Positions 56,902-64,000 of a stretch of DNA of 64,000 nt are shown piece by piece. Within the stretch, counting starts at the first letter, position 1. Every line of letters starts with the position of its first letter. Below the pieces are notes generated by a model. That model was not told where the DNA came from and made no database searches. It saw only the letters and a program-made list of their open reading frames with translations. Made by a program: the position numbers and the translations under genes. Source of the DNA: Dehalogenimonas alkenigignens (lineage in GTDB: Bacteria > Chloroflexota > Dehalococcoidia > Dehalococcoidales > Dehalococcoidaceae); NCBI RefSeq assembly GCF_001466665.1, contig NZ_KQ758903.1:1547684-1611683 (forward strand). Reading direction: 5' to 3'.

Positions 56902-57822
56902 TTATCGAGGATTTGATTTTGCCCGAGGATGGGCGCTGTCATAAGCCTTCCTGATATGTTCGGAAGTCAAATGAGTATATATCTGGGTGGTGGAAATATT
57001 GGCATGCCCCAGGAGTTCCTGTACGGAACGCAGGTCAGCCCCGCCGTTGAGCATATGGGTGGCAAAACTATGCCGCAGGGTGTGAGGCGTGACCATGTCG
57101 CTCAAGCCAGCCTGACGAGCGTATTCCTTCAGGATCTGCCAGAGACCCTGGCGGGTAAGACGTTCGCCGCGGCGGTTGAGAAAAAGGGCTTTCTCCGATT
57201 CATCCCTCAGAAGCCGGTGCCGGATTTCATTAATATATTCGCCTGCAGCCCTGGCTGCTTGAGGATAAATAGGCACGATCCGTTCTTTGCGCCCTTTGCC
57301 GAAACAACGGACCTGGGCTTCGTTACAGTCCAGATCTTCGATATCCAGATTGATCAGTTCACTGACGCGCATACCGCTGGCATAAAGCAGTTCCAGCATT
57401 GCCCGGTCGCGCTTGGCTTCGGGAGCACTGGTTTTTGTCGGCTGCTCCAGGAGTAATTTCACCTGGCTGACCGAAATTGCCCCGGGCAGCGGTTTGCCTA
57501 CTTTGGGAGACTCGATGTTTTCGGTAGGATTTTGCCGGACTTTGTTCTCATCGACCTGGAATGAGAAAAAACTTTTTGCCGCAGCCAGTTTTCTTACCAC
57601 GGTGGTGACCGCATATTTGCGTTCTTTGAGATCCAACAGATAGGACAACATGTCCTGACGGTTAAAATTGTCCCACAAATGCTGTGCGTTCCGGTTCGAT
57701 AGGCATTTCTCGGCAAAATCGGCAAGTTGTGATAGGTCGTTGTGATAAGCTTCCCTGGTGTTCCCAGAGAAACCCTTCTCTACTACAAGATAGTTTAGAA
57801 AGTTGTCTATATCGGCTTTCAT
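56902..57822 (-). CDS. Tyrosine recombinase, XerC/XerD family
   Basis: About 306 residues from ATG 57822. Upstream in-frame codons to 57927 lie ahead of the predicted RNA start and are unlikely to be translated. The SAM-like N-terminal domain (about 1-90, IDNFLNYLVVEKGFSGNTREAYHNDLSQL) is followed by the catalytic domain with Arg in SGMRVSEL, HTLRHSFATHM (His-x-x-Arg), GHANISTTQIY (His and the nucleophile Tyr). Size and sequence suit the chromosome-dimer resolvase acting at dif rather than an integrase. Divergent from uvrC. Confidence 0.93.
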   Translation of the reverse strand: MKADIDNFLNYLVVEKGFSGNTREAYHNDLSQLADFAEKCLSNRNAQHLWDNFNRQDMLSYLLDLKERKYAVTTVVRKLAAAKSFFSFQVDENKVRQNPTENIESPKVGKPLPGAISVSQVKLLLEQPTKTSAPEAKRDRAMLELLYASGMRVSELINLDIEDLDCNEAQVRCFGKGRKERIVPIYPQAARAAGEYINEIRHRLLRDESEKALFLNRRGERLTRQGLWQILKEYARQAGLSDMVTPHTLRHSFATHMLNGGADLRSVQELLGHANISTTQIYTHLTSEHIRKAYDSAHPRAKSNPR

Positions 57823-57853
57823 CACAGCGCTCACCGCCTGAAAAGTTTTATGT

Positions 57854-57862
57854 ATTCTAACA
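57854..57862 (-). promoter_or_regulatory. Extended -10 promoter of the Xer gene
   Basis: On the reverse strand TGTTAGAAT, 31 bases before the ATG at 57822. It overlaps the longer open frame and so argues for the shorter protein. Confidence 0.45.
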
Positions 57863-57943
57863 TAATCAGAGTCCGGGGCAAACCAGGTTTGTGCGCCGCA
57901 AACCGAGATTCCATACAGTTTGGGCAAGTTTAAGTTGCCTTTA

Positions 57944-57952
57944 TGTTAAAAT
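57944..57952 (+). promoter_or_regulatory. Extended -10 promoter of uvrC (leaderless)
   Basis: TGTTAAAAT matches the extended -10 form with one change and ends 6 bases before the uvrC ATG. No ribosome binding site. Confidence 0.5.
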
Positions 57953-57958
57953 ATTGCC

Positions 57959-59806
57959 ATGGCAATCGCCCAGCTTCTTGAGGAACAAGTCCGCTGCTTG
58001 CCCGCAGCCCCCGGCGTCTATATCTATAAAGATGAAAAAGGCCGCATCATCTACGTCGGCAAGGCGGTCAATTTAAAAAACCGCGTCCGCAGTTATTTTC
58101 GCGGTACCGGCAGGCTCGACGAGAAGACCGAAATGCTGGTGGCTGAGGTGCGTGACCTGGAATACTTCGTGGTGCCTTCGGAGCAGGATGCCCTCATCCT
58201 GGAGCTAAACCTCATCAAGCGCCACCGGCCGGATTACAACATCCGCCTCAAGGATGACAAAGGCTTGCCCTACCTGCGGGTCACCCCGGGCGATTGGCCT
58301 AAGCTTGAGGTCACCCGCCGCTATGTTGAGGGCCAGGGCCGCTACTTCGGGCCGTTCACCGACTCCCGCTCCGTCCACGCCGTGGTCGATCTCCTACGGA
58401 AGATTTTTCCCTTTCGAAGTTGCAGCTTGGATCTGAAGAAAGTCAAGCGTCCATGCCTGGAATACGATATGCACCGTTGTCCGGCGCCCTGTACCGGCAG
58501 GGTCGCCGCCGAAGACTACAGGCGGAACATCAATCAGGCGGTGCTCTTCCTGGAAGGCCGGCTGGAGAAAGTGGTCAGGAACCTGAAATCGGAGATGGCC
58601 GCGGCTTCGGATAATATGGAGTTCGAGCGCGCCGCCGATTTACGGGACCGCATTCGCGACATTGAACAGGTCATCGCCGCCCAGCGTATCGCCACTAAGG
58701 TCAAGGGCGAACTCGACGCCGTCGCCTATGTCCAGAACGGTGACGAGAGCTTCGTTATGGTCTTTTTCGTTCGGGAGGGCAAGATCATTGGCAGGGAACA
58801 CTTCTTCCTGCGGGGTACCTCCGGCCAGCCGCCGTCCCAGGTCATGTCCAGCTTTGTCGGCCAGTTCTACAGCAATTCGCCCCACCTGCCGCCGCTCATC
58901 CTCATCGAACACAATCCGGATGACAAAGAGGTTCTTGAAGCCTGGCTCTCGACCAAGCGGGGAACCAAGGTCGAGATTGTCGTGCCGCAAAGGGGACCTC
59001 GTGTGGAGCTTATGAAGTTAGTCACCGAAAATGCGCGTAAAGGACTGGAACAGCACAAGATCAAGCGGCTGCTCACCGGCGCCGAAGACTCGCGCGCCGG
59101 CCTCGAAGAACTGGCAAAAGTCCTCGGCTTAAGCAAGCCGCCCCATCGCATCGAGGGCTACGATATTTCGAACATTCAGGGTAAGCTGGCGGTGGGTTCG
59201 ATGGTCGTCTTCACCGGCGGCCGGCCCGATTCAAAGAACTATCGCCGCTTCCGTATCAAGATGGTGCCCGGTGCCGATGACTTTGCCATGATGAAAGAGG
59301 TCATCGGCCGCCGGTTCGCCCATGCCAAGGCCCATAAAGATAAGCCCGACCTGGAAGGCGAAGCTGAAACCAAATGGGCTGCCCTGCCCGACCTGATTCT
59401 CATCGACGGCGGCAAGGGGCAAATTTCTGCGGCTGTCGGGGCGCTCAGAGAGAAAGGCGCCGAAAATATTCCCATTATCGGTTTGGCCAAGGAGCGTGAG
59501 GAGATATTCCTGCCGGAGCATTCGGCACCGATCATCCTCGAGGAGCGTTCCGCTGCACGACGGCTGCTGCAACGGATTCGGGACGAAGCCCACCGCTTCG
59601 CGCTTGGCTACCATACCAATTTGCGGCAAAAGTCCGCGATCGCTTCTCAACTTGAAGCCATCCCGGGCATCGGCCCGGCGCGCCGTCGCTCCCTTATTAA
59701 AAAATTCGGTTCCGTTCACGGCGTCCGCTCTGCAACGGCTGATCAAATCGTCGAGACTCAAGGCATCACTCCCCAGCTTGCTCGCCTCATTAAAGAGAGC
59801 TTATAA
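57959..59806 (+). CDS. uvrC: Excinuclease ABC subunit C
   Basis: 615 residues. GIY-YIG nuclease at the N-terminus (about 14-92: GVYIYKDEKGRIIYVGKAVNLKNRVRSYF) makes the 3' cut. The UvrB-interacting UVR segment (EFERAADLRDRIRDIEQVIA) is at about 220-245. The RNase H-like nuclease for the 5' cut spans about 370-545, with D in IEGYDISNIQG and LILIDGGKGQ. A tandem helix-hairpin-helix (IPGIGPARRRSLIKKFGSV) ends the protein. It acts with UvrA and UvrB in nucleotide excision repair. Confidence 0.97.
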   Translation: MAIAQLLEEQVRCLPAAPGVYIYKDEKGRIIYVGKAVNLKNRVRSYFRGTGRLDEKTEMLVAEVRDLEYFVVPSEQDALILELNLIKRHRPDYNIRLKDDKGLPYLRVTPGDWPKLEVTRRYVEGQGRYFGPFTDSRSVHAVVDLLRKIFPFRSCSLDLKKVKRPCLEYDMHRCPAPCTGRVAAEDYRRNINQAVLFLEGRLEKVVRNLKSEMAAASDNMEFERAADLRDRIRDIEQVIAAQRIATKVKGELDAVAYVQNGDESFVMVFFVREGKIIGREHFFLRGTSGQPPSQVMSSFVGQFYSNSPHLPPLILIEHNPDDKEVLEAWLSTKRGTKVEIVVPQRGPRVELMKLVTENARKGLEQHKIKRLLTGAEDSRAGLEELAKVLGLSKPPHRIEGYDISNIQGKLAVGSMVVFTGGRPDSKNYRRFRIKMVPGADDFAMMKEVIGRRFAHAKAHKDKPDLEGEAETKWAALPDLILIDGGKGQISAAVGALREKGAENIPIIGLAKEREEIFLPEHSAPIILEERSAARRLLQRIRDEAHRFALGYHTNLRQKSAIASQLEAIPGIGPARRRSLIKKFGSVHGVRSATADQIVETQGITPQLARLIKESL

Positions 59807-59873
59807 TCGTTTTGCTTTTCTCACTCTGAGCTTGGCCAAAGGCAAAATATCGATCAGGAGAACCAAAAGACCG

Positions 59874-60704
59874 ATGGAATGGCTGCTGGTCTTTTTCGCC
59901 GTCGATCTCGTTCTTGGCATCCTCATCGCCATTGCGCTCGGCCGGAGTATTAAAGGTTGGTCCCTCGACCGTAAAGCCGAGATCGAAAAACTGCTGTCGA
60001 AGGCAAAACCGATCGACAGGGTCTTCAACCAGGCAGACGTTAGCCGCCTGCCGCCGCCGGTGCAACGATACCTCCTTAAAGCTATTATACAGGGGACTCC
60101 TTACGTCAGCCGCCTGCACCTGAAACAGAGCGGCCGGATGCGATTCAACCAGAGGTGGATAAGCATCGAAGCCGACCAGTATTATTCGGCCGAACCGCTG
60201 TCCTTCACCTGGATTGCGAAGATGAAACTCGGTCCCGCCTGGGTTGCCGCCCGAGACCGCTACTCCAACGGCAAAGGCAACATGCTGATCAAAATACTCT
60301 CCGCCGTGCCTCTGTTCGACGTCCGCGGCCCGGAGATGGACCATGCCTCTTTACTGCGCTATCTGTCGGAGCTGCCCTGGCTGCCAACGGCTTTCCTATC
60401 TGATCACATCACCTGGCAAGCGATTGACGACCGCACCGCCGAGGCTACCATCACCGATGGCGGTATTTCGGCCACCGCCACCTTCCATTTCAACGGAGCC
60501 GATGAGATCAGTGAGTTCAAATCACTCGGCCGTTTCCGCAGTGAAACCGGTAAAATCACGCCATGGTCCGGAACGTGGTCGAACTACCAGGAATTCAACG
60601 GCTTCCGCATTCCAACCGAAGGTAACGCCGTTTGGAATGATCCTCAGGGCGATTTTGAGTATGTCAGGCTCAAGATTGAGACAGCAGAATACGACCGGCG
60701 TTAA
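59874..60704 (+). CDS. DUF6544-like membrane-anchored protein
   Basis: 276 residues from ATG 59874. An open frame reaches back into uvrC, but it is a shadow. AGGAG lies 13 bases ahead, rather far. One N-terminal membrane helix (about 3-25) precedes a soluble domain with LPPPVQRYLLKAI (about 59-71), the mark I associate with the DUF6544/DUF6920 family, and several beta-rich segments (GKGNMLIKILSAVPLFDVRGPEMD; ATFHFNGADEISEFKS). Function unknown. It follows uvrC by 67 bases. Confidence 0.8.
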   Translation: MEWLLVFFAVDLVLGILIAIALGRSIKGWSLDRKAEIEKLLSKAKPIDRVFNQADVSRLPPPVQRYLLKAIIQGTPYVSRLHLKQSGRMRFNQRWISIEADQYYSAEPLSFTWIAKMKLGPAWVAARDRYSNGKGNMLIKILSAVPLFDVRGPEMDHASLLRYLSELPWLPTAFLSDHITWQAIDDRTAEATITDGGISATATFHFNGADEISEFKSLGRFRSETGKITPWSGTWSNYQEFNGFRIPTEGNAVWNDPQGDFEYVRLKIETAEYDRR

Positions 60705-60888
60705 ATGATGCTGGGAGTCAACATCGCCCAGGCCTGTCCAGGTCAGGGCGGCCTGGGGTAGGTTCCCGTGACCTACTGACCAGTCGAAAAACCTGCTTGG
60801 GTCACTGTTGATAATCGCGGCGCTGACCTAGTTCACTTTTATCCTGCCACCCGGGGATGATGACACTAGGGGCTAGGTAACACCTTAA

Positions 60889-61794
60889 TCAGCACGATTC
60901 CCCGTACACTGCCGCCGGTCCCAGGTACTCCGGAAACCTGCCCTTCAATTTCTTCCTGGCTTCGTAGCACAGGTGGCAGGCATCAACGTGTCCAGCCGCC
61001 AGTTCCAGCCCGTAGCGTGCCGCCAGGCCCGCCGGACCGCCCTCGATCAGCGGTCCGGCGATCTGGTGTGCCTTGCCTTTGAAGTTCTTGACCAGTTCGG
61101 AAAGTGGCGTCTGCCACATGTTGCCCATCAAGAGCCCCTGACACAGGTGGACATTGCCGAAGGCATCGACATGGACGCGCGACGGGTTTTTGAGGTCTTC
61201 ATCGGGACATTCCCTGAAACTCTTCGAGTCCTTTCGCGGTAAATCGCCCAAAAGACATTCCGCCGCCCGCCCGCGGAACCTCACCCCGCCGCCGATGATC
61301 GGTTCGCCCTTCTTCCTGGCGCTGTCCGAAATCTTGACCGTGGGCTTCTCGATGCACATGGTATAGGCATTGAGCCCGAGTTTTTGCGCCGCCGCAACGG
61401 CGTGTTGCGCCGGGCTGGGTTTGCCCTCCGATGTATGGAAGGCGTCGTCAGAAAGTCCCAGATCAGACAGCCCGAGGTCTATGAGCGGCTTTAGCCAGAG
61501 CTCAGCCGACTCCGGATCGGTCGCCCAGTATGCGTTGGAGACGATACCCGCCGAGAGCTTCCGACCTTTAGCCAATTTCATTCCTTCGAGCAGGAGTGGA
61601 TAATACAGAAACGGCTCGCCGCCCTCAAAATAGACATTTTCGATGGATTCAACCTCGGCGATTTGTTCGAACGCCGCCCTCAACTGGGCGACACTGAATG
61701 TGCCTTCAGCTTCCGGGCTCCCGAAGACGAAACAATGTTCGCACGCTGACGTACAACGGTAGGTCAGCAGAAAATGGATTCCGTTTAACATCAC
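60889..61794 (-). CDS. Radical SAM protein with Cys-rich C-terminus
   Basis: 301 residues. The [4Fe-4S] motif CTSACEHC (14-21) follows LLTYR at the N-terminus, and GGEPFLYYP is the SAM-binding segment. The C-terminal half carries more Cys in FRECPDED, VHLCQG, DACHLC and the last residue Cys301, which suggests an auxiliary cluster as in SPASM-type enzymes. Reaction unknown; family members modify peptides, sulfatases or cofactors. The start overlaps the HAD gene stop by four bases. No precursor peptide was seen nearby. Confidence 0.85.
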   Translation of the reverse strand: MMLNGIHFLLTYRCTSACEHCFVFGSPEAEGTFSVAQLRAAFEQIAEVESIENVYFEGGEPFLYYPLLLEGMKLAKGRKLSAGIVSNAYWATDPESAELWLKPLIDLGLSDLGLSDDAFHTSEGKPSPAQHAVAAAQKLGLNAYTMCIEKPTVKISDSARKKGEPIIGGGVRFRGRAAECLLGDLPRKDSKSFRECPDEDLKNPSRVHVDAFGNVHLCQGLLMGNMWQTPLSELVKNFKGKAHQIAGPLIEGGPAGLAARYGLELAAGHVDACHLCYEARKKLKGRFPEYLGPAAVYGESC

Positions 61795-62657
61795 GTTTCT
61801 CCGTCCCGGGACAGAACAAAACGGGAAATAGCCAGTGCAACTCCCGACAAATCAACGCTTGAAGTGACAAAGTCGGCACAGGCTTTTAGCTCATCCGAAG
61901 CATTACCCATGGCCACAGCCAGACCCGCCGTTCCAAGCAAAGACAAATCGTTAATGCCATCGCCTATCGCCATGACCTGATCGAGATCAAGGTTCAGGTA
62001 TGCCGCCAATTTCACCAGCGCAGTTCCTTTAGAAACCGCCGGATTTACGACATTGATAAACTTGACGTTTGGGTAGGCCGGTGTTCGGGCAACCGATCCG
62101 CGCAGCGAACCGGTAAAATGGTCCAGGAATAGCCTGGCCTTCAATTCCTCATCCTGATTATGAATCATCAATTCGCATTTGATGATAAGTTCACGGCCGA
62201 TAATCTCGTCGAAATTCACATGCGTGCTTCTGAGTCCGAAAAATTCCCGATGAATCGCGTCTGCCCAGTTGATCTCCTCGACAAAATACCTGTCAAGCGC
62301 ATAGAGTTCCAGGTAAATGCTGTTGGCGCGGGCAAAACGCACCGCGGCGGCAAGTAATCCCGGATCAATCGGTTGCAAGGCAATTGTTGTATTCTGAGTT
62401 GGGTTATAAATCAAAGCTCCGTCGAAGAAAATATGCGCTCCGTCCAGGCTAAGATCGGCTATGTATTGGCGGCAGGCGTCGACAACGCGGCCTGTGGATA
62501 AGGCTATTGCGATGCCACCAGACTTTGCGGCCGCGATCACTGTTTTATCGGCGCTGGAAATTTGCCCTCTGGAGTTTATCAGGGTCCCATCGAGGTCAAC
62601 GACAACAAGCTTGATCTGGCGATTTGTTAACGGGGATCCTTGGGCTTTACAGCTCAT
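61791..62657 (-). CDS. Cof-type HAD-superfamily phosphatase
   Basis: 288 residues. Motif I VVDLDGTLINSRG (about 19-31) holds the nucleophile Asp. Motif II is ALSTGR, and motif IV GDGINDLSLLGTAGLAVAMGNA (about 236-257) binds Mg2+. The cap domain inserted between (about 85-195) marks the Cof/YbjI group, which dephosphorylates sugar phosphates, nucleotides or flavin precursors. Four-base overlaps link it to both neighbours. Confidence 0.92.
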   Translation of the reverse strand: MSCKAQGSPLTNRQIKLVVVDLDGTLINSRGQISSADKTVIAAAKSGGIAIALSTGRVVDACRQYIADLSLDGAHIFFDGALIYNPTQNTTIALQPIDPGLLAAAVRFARANSIYLELYALDRYFVEEINWADAIHREFFGLRSTHVNFDEIIGRELIIKCELMIHNQDEELKARLFLDHFTGSLRGSVARTPAYPNVKFINVVNPAVSKGTALVKLAAYLNLDLDQVMAIGDGINDLSLLGTAGLAVAMGNASDELKACADFVTSSVDLSGVALAISRFVLSRDGET

Positions 62658-63502
62658 CCGGCCACCAGCTGGATCTCAAATATTAATGGCCAAAGTTTGC
62701 CGGTGACAAACAATCGCTTCTGCGCCGCATCATAAGCAATTCCATTTAGAACATCTACATAAATGCCGGCTGCCTGGGCTGGTGTCAGAAGCCCGGTAAG
62801 GTCTATCCAACTTTCGACCCGGCCGCTGGCCGGATCAATGATAGCGATGCGGTCAGTCTGCCATACATTGGCATAGATTTTGCCGTCGATAAACTCCAAT
62901 TCATTAAGCCTTACTACTGGCGTCGTCCCGTCTTTGACCTCTATCTGACTCGTCCGCTGTAAGGTAACCGGATCAAGGAAGTAAAGATTGGCTGTGCCAT
63001 CGCTCATGATGATGCGGCTGCCGTCATTGGCCAGGCCCCAGCCCTCGGTGACGTAATTGAAATCACTCTCCAGATCAAACGTTTCACGGTCATAAACAAA
63101 GCCGATGCCTGATTGCCAGGTGAGCTGAATGAGAGTGTCCTGCCACATCGTCAGCCCCTCCCCAAAATACTGTTGGGGCAGCGTCTTTGATTGCATCACC
63201 ATACCCGTCGCCAGCTCCACCTTACGAATTGATGACTGACCGTTCAGACCCGTGCTTTCGTAGAGGAATCCATTGAAGTAAACCAATCCCTGGGTGAAGG
63301 CGGTACGGTCATGGGGATAACTGTTAACGATGCGGTAAGTGTAATGGGTAGCCGTCTGGACGGCAGGCGTCGCTGTTGTCGTCGTGATGGTTTGCAATCC
63401 GTCGTTGTTGCAGGCTGCAGGCGCGATGGTAAATGAGATGATGAGGCACGCCGCGACCGTTAAACGCTTTACGTGTTGGGTTATCACTGTTCGATCTGTC
63501 AC
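62654..63502 (-). CDS. Glutaminyl-peptide cyclotransferase, plant/bacterial type, lipoprotein
   Basis: 282 residues from GTG 63502. The signal peptide ends at lipobox APAAC (Cys30), so the mature protein sits on the outer face. A five-bladed beta-propeller follows, with the family marks FTQGLVYFNGFLYESTG (about 68-84), YFGEGLTMW, TEGWGLANDG, LNELEFIDGKIYANVWQTDRI and LNGIAYDAAQKRLFVTGKLWP. These enzymes turn N-terminal Gln into pyroglutamate, which protects exported proteins from peptidases. It heads a tight three-gene operon. Confidence 0.92.
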   Translation of the reverse strand: MTDRTVITQHVKRLTVAACLIISFTIAPAACNNDGLQTITTTTATPAVQTATHYTYRIVNSYPHDRTAFTQGLVYFNGFLYESTGLNGQSSIRKVELATGMVMQSKTLPQQYFGEGLTMWQDTLIQLTWQSGIGFVYDRETFDLESDFNYVTEGWGLANDGSRIIMSDGTANLYFLDPVTLQRTSQIEVKDGTTPVVRLNELEFIDGKIYANVWQTDRIAIIDPASGRVESWIDLTGLLTPAQAAGIYVDVLNGIAYDAAQKRLFVTGKLWPLIFEIQLVAG

Positions 63503-63522
63503 CGATTTATCGCCTATGCCTA

Positions 63523-63531
63523 ATCATACCA
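63523..63531 (-). promoter_or_regulatory. Extended -10 promoter of the cyclotransferase operon
   Basis: On the reverse strand TGGTATGAT, about 20 bases before the GTG at 63502. Confidence 0.45.
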
Positions 63532-63591
63532 GCGTTAAGGTAAAACCGGCGAATAAGACATCACTCGTCCACGGCCAGGTCTGACCTACTA

Positions 63592-63600
63592 TGGTATAAT
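63592..63600 (+). promoter_or_regulatory. Extended -10 promoter of smpB (leaderless)
   Basis: TGGTATAAT, a perfect extended -10, ends 6 bases before the ATG at 63607. RNA should begin at the start codon itself. Confidence 0.6.
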
Positions 63601-63606
63601 ATTTGC

Positions 63607-64000
63607 ATGGGCGAGATTAAGGTCGTCGCTACCAACCAAAAGGCGTACCACAACTACTATATCAGCGACCCGATGGAAGCCGGGCTCGTCCTGACCGGTA
63701 CGGAGATCAAATCACTCCGCGGCGGCCGAGTTAACTTGGGCGACGCCTATGTCAAGCCGGAAAACGGCGAGATGTGGCTCCTGAATGCCCATATTGCTCG
63801 TTATGAGGCTGGTTCCTACATGAGCCATGAACCGACGCGGAGCCGCAAGCTTCTGGTCCATAAGAAGGAGATGCGTACCATGCTCGGGCGCATCAAGGAA
63901 AAAGGCCTGACCCTGGTGCCGACCAAAATCTACATTAAAGGAAATGTCGCTAAAGTGGAAGTCGCGGTCGGCAAAGGTAAAAAGCTCTATGACAAACGCG
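63607..64000 (+). CDS. smpB: SsrA (tmRNA)-binding protein SmpB, truncated by window end
   Basis: 131 codons are visible and the frame is open at the window edge. NQKAYHNYYISDPMEAGLVLTGTEIKSLR (about 10-38), NLGDAYVKPENGEMWLLNAHI and the RSRKLLVHKKEM segment are the OB-fold core of SmpB, which brings tmRNA to stalled ribosomes. The basic tail begins at GKGKKLYDKR. Only a few C-terminal residues should be missing. Confidence 0.97.
   Translation, partial: MGEIKVVATNQKAYHNYYISDPMEAGLVLTGTEIKSLRGGRVNLGDAYVKPENGEMWLLNAHIARYEAGSYMSHEPTRSRKLLVHKKEMRTMLGRIKEKGLTLVPTKIYIKGNVAKVEVAVGKGKKLYDKR

Noticed and set aside
57823-57927. 35-residue N-terminal extension of the Xer recombinase
   Set aside because: The -10 box at 57854-57859 lies inside it, so RNA would start downstream; the family N-terminus begins at the chosen ATG.
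59496-59873. Long N-terminal extension of the DUF6544-like gene inside uvrC
   Set aside because: It overlaps the uvrC nuclease/HhH coding region in another frame and is Arg/Ser-rich shadow sequence; the membrane helix starts at ATG 59874.
60705-60888. Possible precursor peptide gene or small RNA next to the radical SAM gene
   Set aside because: Only frames under 20 codons were found. Hairpins are present (CCCAGGCC/GGCCTGGG and GTAGGT/ACCTAC) but without a T-tract or promoter, so nothing can be supported.
1-64000. CRISPR arrays, insertion sequences, prophage, att sites or long direct repeats
   Set aside because: No regularly spaced repeats, transposases or phage genes were seen; the only recombinase is a Xer-type housekeeping enzyme.

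Overview
The window looks like chromosomal DNA of a strictly anaerobic member of the Chloroflexota, most probably class Dehalococcoidia (Dehalogenimonas or a close relative). This is an inference from gene content and protein character, not a database match. The supporting genes are a ferredoxin-linked 2-oxoacid oxidoreductase next to a rubredoxin, an ADP-forming acyl-CoA synthetase, a tungstate ABC transporter, an archaeal-type NrpR-like regulator, a CxxC-x17-CxxC zinc protein and PAS-rich two-component systems. No reductive dehalogenase, plasmid or phage gene, insertion sequence or CRISPR array was seen. The only recombinase is a Xer-type one. Most of the window is ordinary housekeeping DNA with short intergenic gaps.

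Layout. 1-1.4 kb: methionine sulfoxide repair (msrB end, msrA) and a phosphoribosyltransferase. 1.4-1.8 kb: two small reverse-strand genes. 1.9-4.5 kb: a NarL-type two-component system with a second, receiver-only regulator. 4.5-7.1 kb: a hydrolase, a DMT exporter, a small Cys protein and a cyclase-family protein. 7.2-12.8 kb: a replication/repair run (dnaX, ybaB/ebfC, recR, corA, csaA, alkD, recO). 12.9-17.3 kb: an HtrA-like protease, lysS and serS. 17.3-20.6 kb (reverse): a 38-residue membrane protein, a geranylgeranyl-reductase-like flavoprotein, a CxxCxxCC protein, a DAHP synthase and rpsU. 20.8-25.1 kb: an M28 peptidase, a DUF4389 protein and the ResB/CcsA cytochrome c assembly pair. 25.2-28.5 kb (reverse): rubredoxin, korAB and a CoA-binding protein. 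28.7-34 kb: a basic AT-hook-like protein, then (reverse) a GH38 mannosidase and an ADP-forming acyl-CoA synthetase.

34-38.6 kb: a GAF/PAS histidine kinase with an OmpR-type regulator, then superoxide dismutase and a ferritin-like protein. 38.6-41.3 kb: an NrpR-like repressor divergent from mtaB, and a zinc protein. 41.5-47.1 kb: an SDR enzyme and a peptide/nickel-type ABC transporter. 47.1-49.3 kb: tRNA-Arg, tRNA-His, prfA and prmC. 49.4-54.3 kb: etfBA, then tupABC behind a structured leader that resembles the Moco/tungsten-cofactor riboswitch class and ends in an intrinsic terminator. 54.4-60.7 kb: an EF-G paralogue, a frameshifted small membrane gene, a Xer recombinase, uvrC and a DUF6544-like protein. 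60.9-64 kb: a reverse operon of glutaminyl cyclase, HAD phosphatase and radical SAM protein, then the start of smpB.

The most interesting signals are the following. (1) The leader plus terminator before tupABC. (2) Six genes (dnaX, mtaB, a peptide-binding protein, prfA, uvrC, smpB) have a -10 box only 6-10 bases before the start codon and no ribosome binding site, which suggests leaderless mRNAs. (3) A 25-bp dyad lies just behind the nrpR-like promoter. (4) LysRS carries an internal insertion of roughly 95 residues. (5) A single-base frameshift sits in an A6 run. (6) Several very small proteins would be missed by size cut-offs. No complete, clearly new system was found; these are leads, not proofs.
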